In this document: positions 60,111 through 64,000 of the stretch, piece after piece
How the letters are laid out: each line of letters begins with the position of its first letter
Numbering within the stretch: position 1 is the stretch's first letter
DNA from: Bacteroidota bacterium
GTDB taxonomy: Bacteria > Bacteroidota > Bacteroidia > Palsa-965
Reading direction: 5' to 3'
Length of the DNA: 64,000 nucleotides
Assembly (NCBI GenBank): GCA_006218065.1
Contig: VBWE01000008.1
Coordinates: 1-64,000, forward strand
The notes under the pieces: generated by a model
The model's database searches: none
Told to the model about the DNA's origin: nothing
Seen by the model: only the letters and a program-made list of their open reading frames with translations
Made by a program: the position numbers and the translations under genes

Positions 60111-60293
60111 AAAGCAAAAGGTATCTCCCGGTACAAAGGTTAGTTACTTCATTGGTCTTCGCTAATGAATCGGGATTTATACTTACTCGTTCAATTCATG
60201 GTTTTTTTGTAATACCATGATTTATCAAGGGAATTCAGGCCAAAAACATTACGTATCCAGGTAGAAATCTGCACCCTGTTTTCTGGCATTTTA

Positions 60294-61547
60294 TCAGCTT
60301 AAAACCACCTTCTCGATCGAAGTAAGGGCAATGGTGATCGCTTGTCCCGAATTGAAGAACACCGAGGAATTCTGCCCGTAAACATCATCATAGGAAAGCG
60401 TATAGGCAGCTCCGCCCGGGGCATTCGCGTGCAGAATCTTCGAATAATATTCGATCGGCTGATTTTCTGTGCTCTTGCCGGCGTCGCCCTGGTAGAAGCC
60501 GGATGTTTTCACCCATTCTGTACAGCCGTCGTCGAGATGCGCTACACCCCGGCAGATGGAAACCAGGATGGCCATGGCCGCAGGATCGCTTCCCCAGTCT
60601 GCCGCAAGCCCGGTTCCCGCAACGTTGCCCAGCAGCAGGAAGCCCCAGTCGACCTGGTTGTTTTCCGTGCCCGAAGTATTATGAAAATACTGCGGATCAT
60701 TTTTGAAATCAGGTTTTCCGAAACCATTCATCGGGCGGTTCAGCGTCAGGTAAAGGTTTTTCCGGGCCGAATCCGTATATAACGACATCGTCGTGCCGTC
60801 GCTGCTGATCTGTCCGTAATACGTGTTCTTCGGGTTTGGATAAAACTTGTCGTAAAATGAAAACTGCCGGTTGGGCACGAATACTTTGTTGCGGATATAA
60901 TCGTCGAGATAATGCGTGAACTCCTGGCTGTAGCTGCCCCAGTCGGTCAGCGCAGCTGCTTTGGGCGCAATATACCGGACCACGTTTTTTTTGGAATCCG
61001 TGACGAAGAGCTGCTGGTAGATTTCCGTATTCCCCGGGTTTTTCCCGGCGTTCGCAACCGGAATTTTGCTCATTGCCGTAAGGATTTCTGTCCTGGTCGA
61101 GCTAAGGCCGACGGAAACGTTATCGCCGGACTGGTTCTGCAGCGACATGGTGTATGAAAGCGCATAGAAATCTACGTTCGTGGAGTTGATATTAAAGTTG
61201 CCCGCACTGGACGTGTCGAACTCCACTTTGTCGAACATAACCGTTTGGTTTTTGCTCGAAGAAGGTCCCGACTGCGCGGGGAACGTGGTTGTATCGAAAT
61301 CGGTTCCGACGGCAAAATAGATTCGTGCACTTTTCATCGCCGGGATGCCGACCGGCATTTTCAGCGACGACAACAACTGGGAGGTGGTGAGCGATTTGTA
61401 GCTGGAATAGGCTACCAGCTTACCGGTAGTAAAATCGAGGTAAGAAAAAGTACCTGTTGTGGGGTCTGTTCCCAGGATGGATACAAACACATCACCGGAA
61501 CCTGCGGGTTGGGTAACGGTGAGATTGGCAGTTGGCTGCAATGACAT
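60294..61547 (-). CDS. GH64-like beta-1,3-glucanase-family protein without signal peptide
   Basis: A 417-residue protein. Segments such as RIYFAVGTDFD, VMFDKVEFDTS, INSTNVDFYALSY, FSFYDKFYPNPKNTYYGQI and FYQGDAGKSTENQPIEYYSKILHANAPGG fit the GH64/thaumatin-like beta-glucanase fold, in which Glu/Asp catalyse hydrolysis. Unlike usual family members, no signal peptide is seen: it starts MSLQPTANLTVTQPAG. It could be cytoplasmic, non-classically exported, or mis-started. It lies between two unrelated regions with hairpins on both sides. Confidence 0.7.
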   Translation of the reverse strand: MSLQPTANLTVTQPAGSGDVFVSILGTDPTTGTFSYLDFTTGKLVAYSSYKSLTTSQLLSSLKMPVGIPAMKSARIYFAVGTDFDTTTFPAQSGPSSSKNQTVMFDKVEFDTSSAGNFNINSTNVDFYALSYTMSLQNQSGDNVSVGLSSTRTEILTAMSKIPVANAGKNPGNTEIYQQLFVTDSKKNVVRYIAPKAAALTDWGSYSQEFTHYLDDYIRNKVFVPNRQFSFYDKFYPNPKNTYYGQISSDGTTMSLYTDSARKNLYLTLNRPMNGFGKPDFKNDPQYFHNTSGTENNQVDWGFLLLGNVAGTGLAADWGSDPAAMAILVSICRGVAHLDDGCTEWVKTSGFYQGDAGKSTENQPIEYYSKILHANAPGGAAYTLSYDDVYGQNSSVFFNSGQAITIALTSIEKVVLS

Positions 61548-61636
61548 ACGATTGTTTTTAGTTATTCCACAACGTTAAAATAATTACCATCTCCATCCCA
61601 GCATTCGTTGATAAAATTACCGGGCGGATAAAAAAC

Positions 61637-61670
61637 AAAAAAGCCCCCGATTTTCATCAGGAGCTTTTTT
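61637..61670 (-). terminator. Rho-independent terminator after atpG
   Basis: On the minus strand, AAAAAAGCTCCTGAT pairs with ATCGGGGGCTTTTTT around a GAAA tetraloop, with two G-T pairs. It ends in T6 19 bases past the atpG stop. Confidence 0.9.
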
Positions 61671-61688
61671 AAGTATGTTTTTTTTGGA

Positions 61689-62564
61689 TTATCCGTTCAG
61701 CGCTTCCGCTCCGCCCACGATCTCCAGGATTTCGTTGGTGATGGCAGCCTGGCGCGCTTTGTTGTAGCTGATGCGCAGGTCGCGGAGCAGGTCTTTCGCG
61801 TTGTCGGTGGCTTTGTGCATAGCCGTCATGCGTGCGCCGTGTTCCGAAGCATGTGAATCGAGCAGGGCCTTGTAAAGTTGTGTTTTCAGCGAACGCGGAA
61901 TGAGGTCGAGCACGATCTGTTCGCGTGAAGGTTCGAATACATAATCCGTTTTCGAAGTTTTTCCTTCCGTTTTTTTCGGATCAACCGGCAGGAACTGTTC
62001 GGCATTCACGATCTGAACAGCGGCGTTTTTGAACTGGTTATAAACCAGTATGATTTTATCGTACTCGCCGTCGGCGAACGATTTCATCAGGCGTTCGGCA
62101 ACCGGGGCGACGTTCTCGAACTTCAGGTTTTCGAACAGCGTATTCAGGTTCCCGAGATCGGGTAAGGCTTCGGTGTATTTGAACTTGCGCAGTGCATCAC
62201 CGCCTTTTTTGCCGATGAACAAAAGACTGACGGCGGCGTTTTTATATTCTTCACGCGCCAGGATCAGCGAGCGCTTCACGATATTCGAATTGAATCCGCC
62301 GCAAAGACCGCGGTTGGAGGTAATCGCAACCAGCAGCACTTTTTTCACTTCACGCTGCTTCGAATAAACACCTTCGCTGCTTTCGAGGCTGGCGCTGAGG
62401 TTTTCGAGAATCTCACGCAGTTTGGTTGCGTAAGGGCGCATCTGTGTGATCGCATCCTGCGCCCGGCGCAGCTTGGCCGCGGACACCATTTTCATGGCGC
62501 TGGTGATCTGCTGCGTCGAGTTGACTGACGTAATCCGGCTGCGGACTTCTTTTAGGTTCGCCAT
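61689..62564 (-). CDS. atpG: ATP synthase F1 subunit gamma
   Basis: A 291-residue protein of usual length. The N-terminal helix is NLKEVRSRITSVNSTQQITSAMKMV, the conserved SNRGLCGGFNSNIVK is near residue 80, and the C-terminal helix is ASEHGARMTAMHKATDNAKDLL with the ending QAAITNEILEIVGGAEAL. It forms the rotor shaft of F-type ATPase. The start at 62564 is chosen (MANLKEVRS); a longer frame adds 33 untypical residues. It follows atpA after a 55-base gap that holds a palindrome. Confidence 0.96.
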   Translation of the reverse strand: MANLKEVRSRITSVNSTQQITSAMKMVSAAKLRRAQDAITQMRPYATKLREILENLSASLESSEGVYSKQREVKKVLLVAITSNRGLCGGFNSNIVKRSLILAREEYKNAAVSLLFIGKKGGDALRKFKYTEALPDLGNLNTLFENLKFENVAPVAERLMKSFADGEYDKIILVYNQFKNAAVQIVNAEQFLPVDPKKTEGKTSKTDYVFEPSREQIVLDLIPRSLKTQLYKALLDSHASEHGARMTAMHKATDNAKDLLRDLRISYNKARQAAITNEILEIVGGAEALNG

Positions 62565-62577
62565 TTGTTTGTAGTAT

Positions 62578-62606
62578 GTATGGGCGATGCAATGCATCGC
62601 CCATAC
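62578..62606. repeat. 29-bp near-perfect palindrome between atpA and atpG
   Basis: GTATGGGCGATGCA (62578-62591) and TGCATCGCCCATAC (62593-62606) are perfect 14-bp complements around a single A. It could fold to a strong RNA hairpin in the atpAG transcript. Confidence 0.85.
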
Positions 62607-62619
62607 TGGTAACGAGTAC

Positions 62620-64000
<1,381 letters not shown>

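Noticed and set aside
59939-60136. 65-codon minus-strand frame in the 59.9-60.1 kb gap
   Set aside because: It overlies nested inverted repeats and has no start context; it is better explained as a shadow of the hairpin.

Overview
The window looks like a chromosomal segment of a Bacteroidota bacterium, probably of the Chitinophagales/Sphingobacteriales type (family-level placement is inference). Signs are type IX secretion (T9SS) C-terminal sorting domains of both the Por/type A and the gliding-associated type B kind, Bacteroidota-type -7 promoter boxes (TAnnTTTG), PKD-rich giant secreted proteins, a FadL/SGNH pair, an OstA-like protein, a GxxExxY protein, and an F-type ATPase fragment with atpA directly followed by atpG. 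GC content is medium by eye; two patches (about 10.1-15.8 kb and 47.9-48.8 kb) are visibly richer in AT.

Layout. 0-10 kb: an outer-membrane beta-barrel protein, a 2105-residue protein with about 24 PKD-like modules, and a multicopper oxidase carrying a T9SS tail. 10-15 kb: a signalling cassette made of a CsbD-like protein, a membrane-tailed receiver protein, an operon of AraC regulator, hybrid histidine kinase and single-domain receiver, followed by a truncated integrase and tRNA-Ser(CGA). 16-23 kb: an alpha/beta hydrolase, a CASTOR/POLLUX-like ion channel with a YCII protein, a beta-barrel protein, and an SPFH-GYF/zinc-ribbon operon. 23-28 kb: an MCE (MlaD-like) protein, a membrane-bound Fe-S oxidoreductase and its probable CCG-domain partner, interrupted by a HAD protein and a GxxExxY element. 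28-34 kb: an FGE-fold exported protein, then a minus-strand run Fur-type regulator, STAS, purA, ostA-like, and GluQ-like. 34-47 kb: a methyltransferase, a POT transporter, a 7TMR-type class III cyclase, an SGNH/esterase/FadL lipid cluster, an MBOAT/AlgX-like acetylation pair, and a lipoprotein. 47-64 kb: a rhodanese-thioredoxin protein, HigBA, lysS, GT39, a secreted T9SS protein, a degenerate receiver, gpsA, a polytopic membrane protein, a GH64-like protein, atpG and partial atpA.

The most striking signals are not single genes. First, three transcription units of the 10-15 kb cassette share a two-part promoter: a 16-bp element (TGTGTGAATnATGTAA) lies exactly 43 bp upstream of an identical CACCTTTG box in all three. 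Second, two unrelated cassettes (the 5-kb signalling cassette and the 0.9-kb HigBA module) each sit immediately after the 3' end of a host gene, and each is followed by a near-perfect second copy of that gene's 3' end (113 bp at about 97% identity; 48 bp at 100%). Third, many intergenic gaps hold hairpins built from short reiterated words followed by their reverse complement. One such pair forms terminal inverted repeats around the GxxExxY gene, and others have become part of coding sequence (the OstA-like signal peptide and the GluQ-like C-terminus).

All functional calls come from reading translated sequence and motifs; no database search or computation was run.
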